A DNA stretch of 64,000 nucleotides from Paraburkholderia lycopersici (GTDB lineage Bacteria; Pseudomonadota; Gammaproteobacteria; Burkholderiales; Burkholderiaceae), in contig NZ_FMYQ01000001.1 of NCBI RefSeq assembly GCF_900096975.1, positions 496,001-560,000 on the forward strand, given 5' to 3'. The translations under genes and the position numbers were made by a program. Positions 18,797-27,502 of the stretch are shown here, one piece after another (position 1 is the first letter of the stretch; each line of letters opens with the position of its first letter). The notes beneath the pieces were generated by a model. That model worked only from the letters and a program-made list of their open reading frames with translations, was not told the DNA's origin and made no database searches.

Positions 18797-19771
18797 ATGA
18801 GCACGTGCAGCACCGGTCCGGACTTCTCGTCCGGCTTCCCGGCCTTCATCTCGGCCGGCGACATCCTCACCGATCTCGTGCGCAGCGCTGCGCCCGAGGG
18901 CGCGCCGCACGCCTCGCAGCCGGGTGCGGACTCGCACTGGCGCGCGCATCCGGGCGGCGCGGGCTGGAACGTCGCGCGCGCGGTGGCGCGCCTCGGGCTG
19001 CCCACGGCGTGCGTGGGATCGCTCGGCGTCGACAACTTCTCGGACGAGCTGTGGAACGCGAGCGTGGCCGCCGGTCTCGACATGCGCTTCATGCAACGCG
19101 TGGAGCGCGCGCCGCTGCTCGCGATCGTCCATCAAACGCATCCGCCCGCGTACTACTTCATCGGCGACAACAGCGCCGACCTCGCCTTCGACCCCGCGAA
19201 GCTGCCCGAAGGCTGGCGTGCGCACGCGAAGTGGGCGCACTTCGGCTGCATCAGCCTCGTGCGCCAGCCGCTCGGCGAAACACTCGCCATGCTCGCCGCC
19301 GAACTGCGCGCGGCCGGCGTGAAGATCAGCTTCGATCCGAACTACCGCAACCTCATGGCGCACGGCTACGAGCCGGTCCTGCGCCGCATGGCCGCGCTCG
19401 CCGACCTCATCAAGGTCTCCGACGAAGACCTGCGCATGCTGTTCGCCGGCAAGACCGAGGCCGAAGCCATCGACGCGATGCGCGCGCTCAATCCGGCCGC
19501 CACGCTGCTCGTCACGCGCGGTGCGCAGGCGGCCACGCTCTACGCGGGCGACGAGGTGCTCGAAGCGGCCCCCCCACGCGTCGAGGTGGCCGATACCGTC
19601 GGCGCGGGCGACGCTTCCATCGGCGGGCTGCTGTTCAGCCTGATGAGCGCGCCGCAGCGCACCTGGCGCCAGCATCTCGCCTTCGCGCTCGCCGCGGGCG
19701 CGGCCGCGTGCCGCCGGCCCGGCGCCCATTCGCCGACGCTCGACGAAGTCGTTGCGCTGCTCGCCGACTAG
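18797..19771 (+). CDS. PfkB-family carbohydrate kinase, probable fructokinase
   Basis: The 324-residue kinase shows the ribokinase/PfkB signatures: HPGGAGWNVARAVARLG near residue 52 and DTVGAGDASIGG at 266-277. Asp272 is the catalytic base and the anion-hole glycines are intact; Ser replaces the usual Phe after the motif. FDPNYR and LIKVSDEDL add the family core. It phosphorylates a furanose sugar with ATP. It sits four bases after the AGE isomerase, so fructose to fructose-6-phosphate is the likely step. 2-keto-3-deoxygluconate or tagatose kinases cannot be excluded. A strong hairpin follows the gene. Confidence 0.85.
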   Translation: MSTCSTGPDFSSGFPAFISAGDILTDLVRSAAPEGAPHASQPGADSHWRAHPGGAGWNVARAVARLGLPTACVGSLGVDNFSDELWNASVAAGLDMRFMQRVERAPLLAIVHQTHPPAYYFIGDNSADLAFDPAKLPEGWRAHAKWAHFGCISLVRQPLGETLAMLAAELRAAGVKISFDPNYRNLMAHGYEPVLRRMAALADLIKVSDEDLRMLFAGKTEAEAIDAMRALNPAATLLVTRGAQAATLYAGDEVLEAAPPRVEVADTVGAGDASIGGLLFSLMSAPQRTWRQHLAFALAAGAAACRRPGAHSPTLDEVVALLAD

Positions 19772-19793
19772 CGCACGGTGCATCGCCGGGACG

Positions 19794-19825
19794 CGGCGCG
19801 GCGCTGACACGAAAGCGCCGCGCCG
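19794..19825 (+). terminator. Perfect 12-bp GC stem-loop after the sugar operon
   Basis: The stem pairs 19794-19805 with 19814-19825 and has an eight-base loop. There is no T-run, so it could be a stability hairpin or a Rho-assisted end rather than an intrinsic terminator. Confidence 0.5.
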
Positions 19826-19986
19826 CCGTCATGTGCGTGTCCCGCAGCCGCGCGGGCAACGTGCTAGCATGGAATTTCCCTCTTGTTGCCGGTGAGCGAG
19901 CGAAGCGCGCACTCACCCGCATGGCGGGATCCACGCAGCCCGACGAGGGTTTCCTTCCCAACGGAGCACGACAAGGGGAGCACGTT

Positions 19987-20208
19987 ATGGAAGACGTCAC
20001 CTACACCAAGGGGATCTACACGGCCGTCGCAACGGTGCGGCCCATGAACGCCGGCCAGTACCAGGGCCTGGTCTCCCTGGCGCGCGACGACGGCGAGGAA
20101 CTCGAGAACGCGGTCTACGAAGTCGAAGCCGCGTCGGGCACGCCGGAAGAAGCTCTCGAAGAAGCCAAGGCGCTGGCGCACCGCATTCTTGGCGAACTCG
20201 AACTGTAG
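19987..20208 (+). CDS. Small acidic hypothetical protein
   Basis: A 73-residue protein I cannot place in a named family. It is acidic, starts EDVTYTKGIYTAVATVRPMN, ends in an amphipathic helix (EEALEEAKALAHRILGEL), and has no signal peptide or Cys. AGGGGAG at 19974-19980 is a strong ribosome site, which supports translation. The next gene, 73 bases on, encodes a protein of similar size that also ends in an Ala-rich helix and has the same alternating strand look at its start, so the pair may be distantly related or functionally linked. Confidence 0.7.
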   Translation: MEDVTYTKGIYTAVATVRPMNAGQYQGLVSLARDDGEELENAVYEVEAASGTPEEALEEAKALAHRILGELEL

Positions 20209-20281
20209 GTCGCCATCGGCCGCGCGGCGCGGCGCGGGTAAACCGGCCGGCGCGGGACGCGATGGCACCGTGGAGGTCATC

Positions 20282-20527
20282 ATGACCGAACAGCTCTTTC
20301 TCTATGGCGTCTACGCCATCCACGTGCATCCGCTCGAACTGCAGGGCGCGCGCTGGGACGCCGAGTATCAGATCACGCATCGCGACAAGGCCGTGCAGCC
20401 GTGGATCACGATCGGCGGCAATGCGGGCTTCGACGCCCCCGCGCAAGCCGTGGACGCCGCGCGCCGCCAGGCCATCGCCGACATCGAGCACGGTGCGGGC
20501 ATTCCGAAGCCGCACGGGTTTCCGTAA
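20282..20527 (+). CDS. Small hypothetical protein
   Basis: An 81-residue protein of unknown function. It reads as beta strands (LFLYGVYAIHVHPLELQG, WDAEYQITHRDKAVQPW) then an Ala-rich helix (PAQAVDAARRQAIADIEHG), a layout close to that of the preceding small protein. GGAGG at 20270-20274 precedes ATG 20282; a longer reading from 20189 lacks such a site and overlaps the previous gene. Probably cytoplasmic, with no Cys and no membrane segment. Likely co-transcribed with the gene before it. Confidence 0.7.
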   Translation: MTEQLFLYGVYAIHVHPLELQGARWDAEYQITHRDKAVQPWITIGGNAGFDAPAQAVDAARRQAIADIEHGAGIPKPHGFP

Positions 20528-20742
20528 ACGGTCCGCTTTGCCCTGCCGCCCGTTCCCGCCTCGTTCCCGCGTGCTCCCGCCCGTATAGCCGGCGCGACGC
20601 GACCGCGCGTGCCGCCCCGCCCAGCGGCCGCCGGTGCATTGCCGTCTTGCGGAACGCGGCTTCGCCGGGCATCCGGCCCGCTTGTCCTGTCCCGTCGGCA
20701 TTGCTACGCTCGTCTTCTCACGACAGATCCGCAGGGACCATC

Positions 20743-21771
20743 ATGACGCCCGAAACGCCGGAGCGCTTCGCGAACCAGGAAGCCGCCCAGGAGGCCGAAC
20801 CGGCATCCGGTGATTCGCCGGGCGTGGACATGGCGCCCCGCAAAGCCGGGGCGTCCAGCAGAGCGAAACGCCGGACAATGCGCGGCGCGCCGCGCAAGCT
20901 GCTGATCGGCTCGCACGAAGTGCTCGTCTACGGCATGCCGCTGCAAACCTGGGGCGACTTCTATCACACGGCGCTCACCATGCGCTGGCCCACGTTCTTC
21001 GCCTCGCTCGCGGGCCTCTTCCTCCTGCTTAACGGCGTGTTCGCATGCCTCTACCAGCTCGGCGCCGCGCCCATCGCCAACCAGTACCCGCAGGGCTTTC
21101 TCGGCGCGTTCTTCTTCAGCGTGGAAACGCTCGCGACGGTCGGCTACGGCGACATGCATCCGCAGACGATCTACGCGCATGTCGTCGCCACGCTCGAAAT
21201 CTTCGTCGGCATGGCCGGGGTCGCGTTGGCCACGGGCCTCGTGTTCGCGCGCTTCTCGCGCCCGCGCGCCAAGATCATGTTCGCCCGCGAAGTGGTGGTG
21301 CATCCCATCGAAGGCCGCATGACGCTGATGGCGCGCGCCGCCAACGCGCGCCAGAACGTGATCGCCGAAGCGGGCGCGAAGCTGCGGCTGATCCGCGTCG
21401 AGACGTCGTCGGACGGCTATCGCGCGCGGCGCATTCACGACCTCAAGCTCGTGTGCGACCAGCATCCGCTTTTCACGCTGGGCTGGAATCTCATGCATGT
21501 GATCGACGAAACGAGCCCGCTCTACGGCATCACGCCCGAGACGCTCGCGAGCCAGCACGCCACGCTGCACCTGGTGATCGAGGGCTCCGACGAGTCGACC
21601 GCGCAGACCATGCAGGCGCGCTATAGCTGGTCCAACCGGCAGATCCGCTGGCACTACCGCTACGTCGATCTGATGAGCGACGTGGACGGCGTGAGCACGA
21701 TGGACTACGCGCACTTTCACGACGTCACGCCGTTCGATGGGGCAAAACCTTACGGGCCTCGCGTGATCTGA
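20743..21771 (+). CDS. KirBac-type inward-rectifier potassium channel
   Basis: The 342-residue channel has the prokaryotic Kir plan. A slide helix (QTWGDFYHTALTMRWPTFF) is followed by outer helix, pore helix and selectivity filter TVGYGD at 132-137, then an inner helix with a GMAGVALATG gating stretch. The large cytoplasmic immunoglobulin-like domain begins FSRPRAKIMFAREVVVHP. This closely resembles KirBac1.1, first described in Burkholderia. The first 50 residues are an extra charged N-terminal extension. It forms a tetramer in the inner membrane passing K+. No regulator or partner gene is adjacent. Confidence 0.93.
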   Translation: MTPETPERFANQEAAQEAEPASGDSPGVDMAPRKAGASSRAKRRTMRGAPRKLLIGSHEVLVYGMPLQTWGDFYHTALTMRWPTFFASLAGLFLLLNGVFACLYQLGAAPIANQYPQGFLGAFFFSVETLATVGYGDMHPQTIYAHVVATLEIFVGMAGVALATGLVFARFSRPRAKIMFAREVVVHPIEGRMTLMARAANARQNVIAEAGAKLRLIRVETSSDGYRARRIHDLKLVCDQHPLFTLGWNLMHVIDETSPLYGITPETLASQHATLHLVIEGSDESTAQTMQARYSWSNRQIRWHYRYVDLMSDVDGVSTMDYAHFHDVTPFDGAKPYGPRVI

Positions 21772-21980
21772 GGGGACACCCGGAGCGGGCCACGCCCGGT
21801 TGGCGCGGACATAGCGAAAAATCTCGCTCGAAATCGGGCGATCGCGGGTGGCCTCTCGCGCGAAAAACCGGCAGCGCCGGAGAGTTAGCAAAAAATTTCC
21901 GTCATTGGCGCGAAAAAATAGAGGCTCTTCCCGCCGCGCTCCCCAGGAGCGTACGACAGCAATAAATGGAGACTCCCCCA

Positions 21981-24900
21981 ATGACCGCGCGCCCCGCGTT
22001 CGGCGATACCGCTGCTTCGCCGCTCGATGCCCCGCCTCTCGCCGACTACCAGCTCGCCGACAATCTCACCGCCACGCGCGGCCGCATCTTCCTCACCGGC
22101 ACCCAGGCGCTGATCCGCCTCGCGCTCATGCAGCGCGCCGTCGATGCCGCGCGCGGGCTGAACACCGCGGGCTTCATCAGCGGTTATCGCGGCTCGCCGC
22201 TCGGCATGGTCGACCAGCAGGCGTGGAAGGCGAAGAAGCTGCTCGACGCCGCCAACGTGCGCTTTCTGCCCGCCATCAACGAAGAACTCGGCGGCACCGC
22301 CGTGCTCGGCACGCAGCGCGTCGAAGCGGACCCCGAGCGCACCGTCGAAGGCGTGTTCGCGATGTGGTACGGCAAGGGCCCCGGCGTCGATCGCGCCGGC
22401 GACGCGCTCAAGCACGGCAACGCCTACGGCTCGTCGCCGCACGGCGGCGTGCTCGTGGTGGCCGGCGACGATCACGGCTGCGTGTCGTCGTCGATGCCGC
22501 ATCAAAGCGACTTCGCGATGATGGCGTGGCACATGCCCGTCGTGAATCCGTCGAACGTCGCGGACATGCTCGAATTCGGCCTCTACGGCTGGGCGCTCTC
22601 GCGCTACTCGGGCGCGTGGGTGGGCTTCAAGGCGATTTCGGAGACGGTGGAGTCAGGCTCGACCGTCGATCTCGACGCGCTCGAAACCGGCTGGCAGGCG
22701 CCCGAAGGTCACAACGCGCCGCCGGGCGGCCTGCACAACCGCTGGCCCGATCTGCCGAGCCTCGCCATCGAGCAGCGCCTCGCGGCCAAGCTCGACGCCG
22801 TGCGCCACTTCGCGCGCGCGAACAGCATCGACAAGTGGATCGCGCCGAGCCCGCACGCGAACGTCGGCATCGTCACGTGCGGCAAGGCGCATCTCGATCT
22901 GATGGAGGCGCTGCGCCGCCTCGGCCTCACGGTCGAGGATCTGGATCGCGCGGGCGTGCGCATCTACAAGGTGGGCCTCTCGTTTCCGCTGGAACTGTCG
23001 CGCCTCGACGCGTTCGTCGCGGGCCTCGCCGACGTGCTCGTGATCGAGGAAAAGGGCCCCGTGATCGAACAGCAGATCAAGGATCACCTCTACAACCGCA
23101 AGGCAGACGCGCGCCCGACCGTGACCGGCAAGCACGCCGAGGACGGCACGCCGCAGCTCTCCGAACTCGGCGAGCTGCGCCCGTCGCGCATCCTGCCCGT
23201 GTTCGCCGCGTGGCTCGCGAAGCACCGGCCCGCGCTCGACCGCCGCGAGCGCGTGGTCGATCTCGTCGCGCCGCAGATCCTCTCGAACGCCGCCGACGCC
23301 GTGCGCCGCACGCCCTACTTCTGCTCGGGCTGCCCGCACAACACCTCGACGAAAGTGCCCGAAGGCTCCATCGCGCAGGCCGGCATCGGCTGTCACTTCA
23401 TGGCTTCGTGGATGGAGCGCGACACCACGGGCCTGATCCAGATGGGCGGCGAAGGCGTGGACTGGGCCGCGCATTCGATGTTCACGAACACGCGCCACGT
23501 GTTCCAGAATCTCGGCGACGGCACCTACTTTCATTCAGGCATCCTCGCGATCCGCCAGGCGGTGGCCGCGCAGGCCAACATCACCTACAAGATCCTCTAC
23601 AACGACGCCGTCGCGATGACGGGCGGTCAGCCCGTGGACGGCAGCATCTCGGTGCCGCAGATCGCGCGCCAGGTGGAGGCCGAGGGCGTCTCGCGCTTCG
23701 TGGTGGTGAGCGACGAGCCCGAAAAATACGACGGCCATCACGGCCTGTTCCCGAAGGGCACGACGTTCCATCACCGCGACGAACTCGACGCCGTGCAGCG
23801 CGAACTGCGCGACACGCCGGGCGTGACCGTGCTGATCTACGACCAGACCTGCGCCGCCGAAAAACGCCGCCGCCGCAAGAAGGGCGAATTCCCCGACCCG
23901 GACCGGCGCCTCTTCATCAACGAGGAAGTGTGCGAAGGCTGCGGCGACTGCGGCGTGCAGTCGAACTGCCTCTCGGTCGAGCCCGTCGAGACCGAACTGG
24001 GCCGCAAGCGCCGCATCGACCAGTCGTCGTGCAACAAGGACTTCTCGTGCGTGAACGGCTTCTGCCCGAGCTTCGTCACGATCGAAGGCGGCAAGCTCAG
24101 GAAGGCCGCGGGCGCGGCGTTCGACCCGCAGGCGCTCGACGTGCGCGTGAAGGCGCTGCCGGTTCCGGCCACGCATCTCGACGACGCGCCCTACGACATC
24201 CTCGTCACGGGCGTCGGCGGCACGGGGGTCGTGACCGTGGGCGCGCTCATCAGCATGGCCGCGCATCTGGAGGGCAAGAGCGCCTCGGTGCTCGACTTCA
24301 TGGGCTTCGCGCAGAAGGGCGGCTCGGTGCTCTCGTTCGTGCGCTTCGCGGCCACCGACGCGCTGCTCAACCAGGTGCGCATCGACACGCAGCAGGCCGA
24401 CCTGCTGCTCGCCTGCGACATGGTGGTGGGCGCAAGCGCCGACGCGCTGCAGACGGTGCGCCACGACCGCACGCGCATCGTCGTGAACACCCACGAGATT
24501 CCGAACGCGTCGTTCGTGCAGAACCCCGAGGCGAACCTGCACGCCGACGCGCTGCTCGCGAAGATGCGCCACGCGGCGACGGGCGGTACGACGCGCGAGC
24601 AAGACCCGCTCGCCAGGTGCGATGCCCAGGCCCTCGCGCAGCGCTATCTCGGCGACACCATCGGCGCGAACATCGTGATGCTCGGCTTCGCGTGGCAGCT
24701 CGGGCTCGTGCCGGTCTCGCTCGCGGCGCTCATGCGCGCGATCGAGCTGAACAACGTGGCCGTGCAGGCCAACCTGTTCGCGTTCTCGATCGGGCGCATG
24801 GCAGCCGCCGACCCGGCCGCGCTCGAAGCGCTCGACGCCGCGCGCAGGCAGGCCGCCGCGCCGCAGCGCGCGCCGGATTTCACGCAAACGCTCGACGAAC

Positions 24901-25610
24901 TGGTCGCCGATCGCGAAGCGCGTCTCGTTGCCTACGGCGGCGCGCGCTATGCGAAGCGCTATCGTGCGTTGGCCGACGCCGCCCGCGCCGCCGACAAGAG
25001 CGCCGATCAAGTGCTCGCGCGCGCCGTCGCGACGACGTTCTACCGCCTGCTGGCCGTCAAGGACGAATATGAAGTCGCGCGCCTGCACACCGATCCGGCA
25101 TTCCGCGCCGCGCTCGAAGCGCAGTTCGAAGGCACGGCGGGCCGCGACTTCAAGGTGAAGTTCAACATGGCGCCGCCCGTGATCGCGCGCGCGAAGCACG
25201 GCCAGACGCCGCGCAAGCTGCAGTTCGGCCAGTGGCTCTGGAGCGCGCTCGCGCTGCTCTCGAAGGGGCGCGGGATGCGCGGCACGCGGCTAGATCCGTT
25301 CGGCCGCACGCTCGAACGCAGGATGGAACGCGCGCTCGCCGACGACTACGAAGCGACGCTGCGTGCCGCGCTGCCGTGCATCACGGCCGGGAATGCCGCC
25401 GATCTCGCGAAGCTCGCGGGTCTGCATCAGCGCGTGCGCGGCTACGGCCACGTGAAGCTCGCGAACCTCGCGGCCGTCAAGCGCAGCGAGCGCGAACTGG
25501 CGGCGCGCCTTGGCATTGTCGTGAAGACGAGCGCCGCGGTGGACGAAGCGCTCGCGTCGTTCAAGGGCGCGGGCGCGCTGCGCGGCATTCCGGTGGTCGT
25601 CGCGAAATGA
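21981..25610 (+). CDS. Indolepyruvate ferredoxin oxidoreductase, fused IorA-IorB type
   Basis: A 1209-residue single-chain 2-oxoacid oxidoreductase that decarboxylates arylpyruvates to aryl-acetyl-CoA. The N-terminal part carries the pyrimidine-binding domain (TGTQALIRLALMQRAVDAAR, SGYRGSPLG) and the central part the TPP domain (GEGVDWAAHSMF, NDAVAMTGGQPVDG). A Cys cluster, CEGCGDCGVQSNC starting at 651 and a further CNKDFSC, binds Fe-S. The gamma-type domain VTGVGGTGVVTVGALISMAA and a C-terminal DUF6537-like region complete it. I start at 21981 because TGGAGA precedes it; the ATG at 21966 overlaps that site. Such fusions are typical of aerobic beta-proteobacteria. Confidence 0.93.
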   Translation: MTARPAFGDTAASPLDAPPLADYQLADNLTATRGRIFLTGTQALIRLALMQRAVDAARGLNTAGFISGYRGSPLGMVDQQAWKAKKLLDAANVRFLPAINEELGGTAVLGTQRVEADPERTVEGVFAMWYGKGPGVDRAGDALKHGNAYGSSPHGGVLVVAGDDHGCVSSSMPHQSDFAMMAWHMPVVNPSNVADMLEFGLYGWALSRYSGAWVGFKAISETVESGSTVDLDALETGWQAPEGHNAPPGGLHNRWPDLPSLAIEQRLAAKLDAVRHFARANSIDKWIAPSPHANVGIVTCGKAHLDLMEALRRLGLTVEDLDRAGVRIYKVGLSFPLELSRLDAFVAGLADVLVIEEKGPVIEQQIKDHLYNRKADARPTVTGKHAEDGTPQLSELGELRPSRILPVFAAWLAKHRPALDRRERVVDLVAPQILSNAADAVRRTPYFCSGCPHNTSTKVPEGSIAQAGIGCHFMASWMERDTTGLIQMGGEGVDWAAHSMFTNTRHVFQNLGDGTYFHSGILAIRQAVAAQANITYKILYNDAVAMTGGQPVDGSISVPQIARQVEAEGVSRFVVVSDEPEKYDGHHGLFPKGTTFHHRDELDAVQRELRDTPGVTVLIYDQTCAAEKRRRRKKGEFPDPDRRLFINEEVCEGCGDCGVQSNCLSVEPVETELGRKRRIDQSSCNKDFSCVNGFCPSFVTIEGGKLRKAAGAAFDPQALDVRVKALPVPATHLDDAPYDILVTGVGGTGVVTVGALISMAAHLEGKSASVLDFMGFAQKGGSVLSFVRFAATDALLNQVRIDTQQADLLLACDMVVGASADALQTVRHDRTRIVVNTHEIPNASFVQNPEANLHADALLAKMRHAATGGTTREQDPLARCDAQALAQRYLGDTIGANIVMLGFAWQLGLVPVSLAALMRAIELNNVAVQANLFAFSIGRMAAADPAALEALDAARRQAAAPQRAPDFTQTLDELVADREARLVAYGGARYAKRYRALADAARAADKSADQVLARAVATTFYRLLAVKDEYEVARLHTDPAFRAALEAQFEGTAGRDFKVKFNMAPPVIARAKHGQTPRKLQFGQWLWSALALLSKGRGMRGTRLDPFGRTLERRMERALADDYEATLRAALPCITAGNAADLAKLAGLHQRVRGYGHVKLANLAAVKRSERELAARLGIVVKTSAAVDEALASFKGAGALRGIPVVVAK

Positions 25611-25719
25611 CGGGAGGACGCCCGGGAGCACGCCGTTCGTCTGGGCGGCGCGCTTTTCCCGTGCGTTCATCCGGCTGGCAGGGTCCGCACTCGCCGCCCT
25701 TTTCGTCCCGGATGCGCGG

Positions 25720-26982
25720 CTACTCGAACCAGTCGATATCGCCGCACAGCACGCAAAGGCGCTCGCCGGCCTGCACGGCCATCGAAAGCGTCACGCAGGG
25801 CAGCGCCTCGTTGATCGACAGATACGGCCCCGTCACATGCATGCCCGGCGTCACGAGCGCCGCGCGAAAGTACGGACGACGCAGCCAGCTCGCGCCCTGT
25901 GCGTCTTCGAGCGGCAGAAAACGCGCGTCGCGCTCGGCGCGATCGACGCGCAGCACCACGTTGCGGCCCGCCTGCCTGCCGTTCGAATCGAGCAGATAGC
26001 AGCGCGCCGCATGATCGAGCGCGAGGAAATTCCAGCACACCTCTTCGAGCGGCTCGCCCGCCGAAAGCCGCTCGGCCGCGCGCTCGAATGCGCGCAGGTA
26101 CGGCGCGAGCCGGTTCGTCTCGCCGCGCTCGCGCGTTTCGGTCTGCTGACGAAAGCGCTCCGTCGCCTCGGCAATCACGCCCTGCACGTGCGCGGCGTCG
26201 GTGAGACCGGGCGCGGGCCGCGCGAAGAAGAAGCCCTGCACGAAGTCCGCGTTGCAGGCGAGCGCGAGCTGCGCCTCGTGCTCCGTCTCCACGCCCTCGA
26301 TCAGCACGAGCTTGCCCGCGTCGTGCAGCAGCGCAACGAGCGCGGGCAGCGTCGCGGCCATGTCGGCGCGATGCTGCGCGTGCATGAGCATGATGCGGTC
26401 GAGCTTCACGATATCCGGGTTGAGCTGCCAAACGCGGCCGATGTCCACGTTGCCCGCGCCGAAGTCGTCGAGCGCGACGAGAAAGCCGCGCTCGCGAAAC
26501 GACGCCACGGCCTGCGCGAGCGCCTCGAGATCGGTCGCTTCGTCCTCGAGCACCTCGAGCACCACGCGCCGCGGCGCGATGTTCAGGCGCCGCAGGTTGG
26601 CGAGCAGCGCCGCCGAGTGATACGCCTCGATCAGCGTGCCCGGATGCACGTTGAGAAAGAGCCATTCGCGCTCGGCGCCGAGCAGCGCGAAGTTCTCCAG
26701 ATGCAGCCCCTGGGCGAGCCGGTCCACCAGCAGCGCCTCGCCCACGCGCGCGGCGTCACCGAACACGTCGAGCGGCGAGACCGGGCGGTCGAGCGGATCG
26801 TGCGCGCGCAGCAAGCCTTCATAGCCCACCGCGCGCATGTGCGAGAGGCTGAACACTGGCTGAAACACGCTCGTGAGCGTGAGGTCGCCGTGATGCGCGC
26901 TGTAGCGCTGCAGCCCCGAGGTGACGCTGAGATCGAAGCCGTGGGGAACCACGGCGGTTTTGTCCTGTTGCTCTGTGATCAT
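25720..26982 (-). CDS. EAL-domain cyclic-di-GMP phosphodiesterase with C-terminal sensor-like domain
   Basis: The 420-residue protein has an EAL domain at about 35-265 and an uncharacterised C-terminal domain. Catalytic and metal residues are present: Glu55 in GYEGLLR, NVHPGTL, LEVLEDEA, LVALDDFGAGN, PDIVKLDR, LIEGVETE and QGFFFARP. It should therefore hydrolyse c-di-GMP. The C-terminal 150 residues (CYLLDSNGRQAGRNVV, TGPYLSINEALPCVTLSMAV) look like a PAS/Cache-like sensor fold, here on the wrong end compared with most EAL proteins. No membrane helix is visible. ATG 26982 has AGAGGA upstream and is preferred to the one at 27015. Confidence 0.86.
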   Translation of the reverse strand: MITEQQDKTAVVPHGFDLSVTSGLQRYSAHHGDLTLTSVFQPVFSLSHMRAVGYEGLLRAHDPLDRPVSPLDVFGDAARVGEALLVDRLAQGLHLENFALLGAEREWLFLNVHPGTLIEAYHSAALLANLRRLNIAPRRVVLEVLEDEATDLEALAQAVASFRERGFLVALDDFGAGNVDIGRVWQLNPDIVKLDRIMLMHAQHRADMAATLPALVALLHDAGKLVLIEGVETEHEAQLALACNADFVQGFFFARPAPGLTDAAHVQGVIAEATERFRQQTETRERGETNRLAPYLRAFERAAERLSAGEPLEEVCWNFLALDHAARCYLLDSNGRQAGRNVVLRVDRAERDARFLPLEDAQGASWLRRPYFRAALVTPGMHVTGPYLSINEALPCVTLSMAVQAGERLCVLCGDIDWFE

Positions 26983-27502
26983 GCCATCCTCTAGCGCATA
27001 GGAAGGACGCTGCAATGCAGCGCGAACCTCGCACGGCCTGCACGTTCATCCATAGCCTGATTTTCGTTGCGTCACAGGACTGGACCAAGCAAGGTCCGTG
27101 CTCGCTCGCGCCGCGATCTGGCACGCATCGACAAATGCGCTCGCGCCCATCGCGTGCGCCGCGAAAGGGCACGCCGTGCACCGCGCGAGACACCGGGCAG
27201 CGCACCATAATCGTGCGCCTTTCTTCGCGCGCTTGCTCGGGCAGTGGCGCACACAAGCGCGCGAATCGCGACGATCGCGCGCCCTGGCCCGTGCCAATGC
27301 GGGCCAACCGCACCCGGCTGCCGGCGCGGCCGTGCGCGCTTCACGGCGGCGCGCGTCTTCGTCGGGCTACACTCTCCCTCGATCGGCGCGCCCCTCCAAT
27401 GCGCGCCAGAACGCAATGCACCATCGCGCGCGGAGGAGAGCCGGGCTTTCCTCCCTTGCGCTTCCCCGCTTCGCCCCCGCTACGTCGCTTTTTGCCTGCT
27501 CG
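26983..27502. other. Intergenic region between divergent genes
   Basis: 520 bases separate the EAL gene from the antiporter gene. Open frames here look like chance readings in GC-rich DNA. I see no clear operator or RNA structure. Confidence 0.5.
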
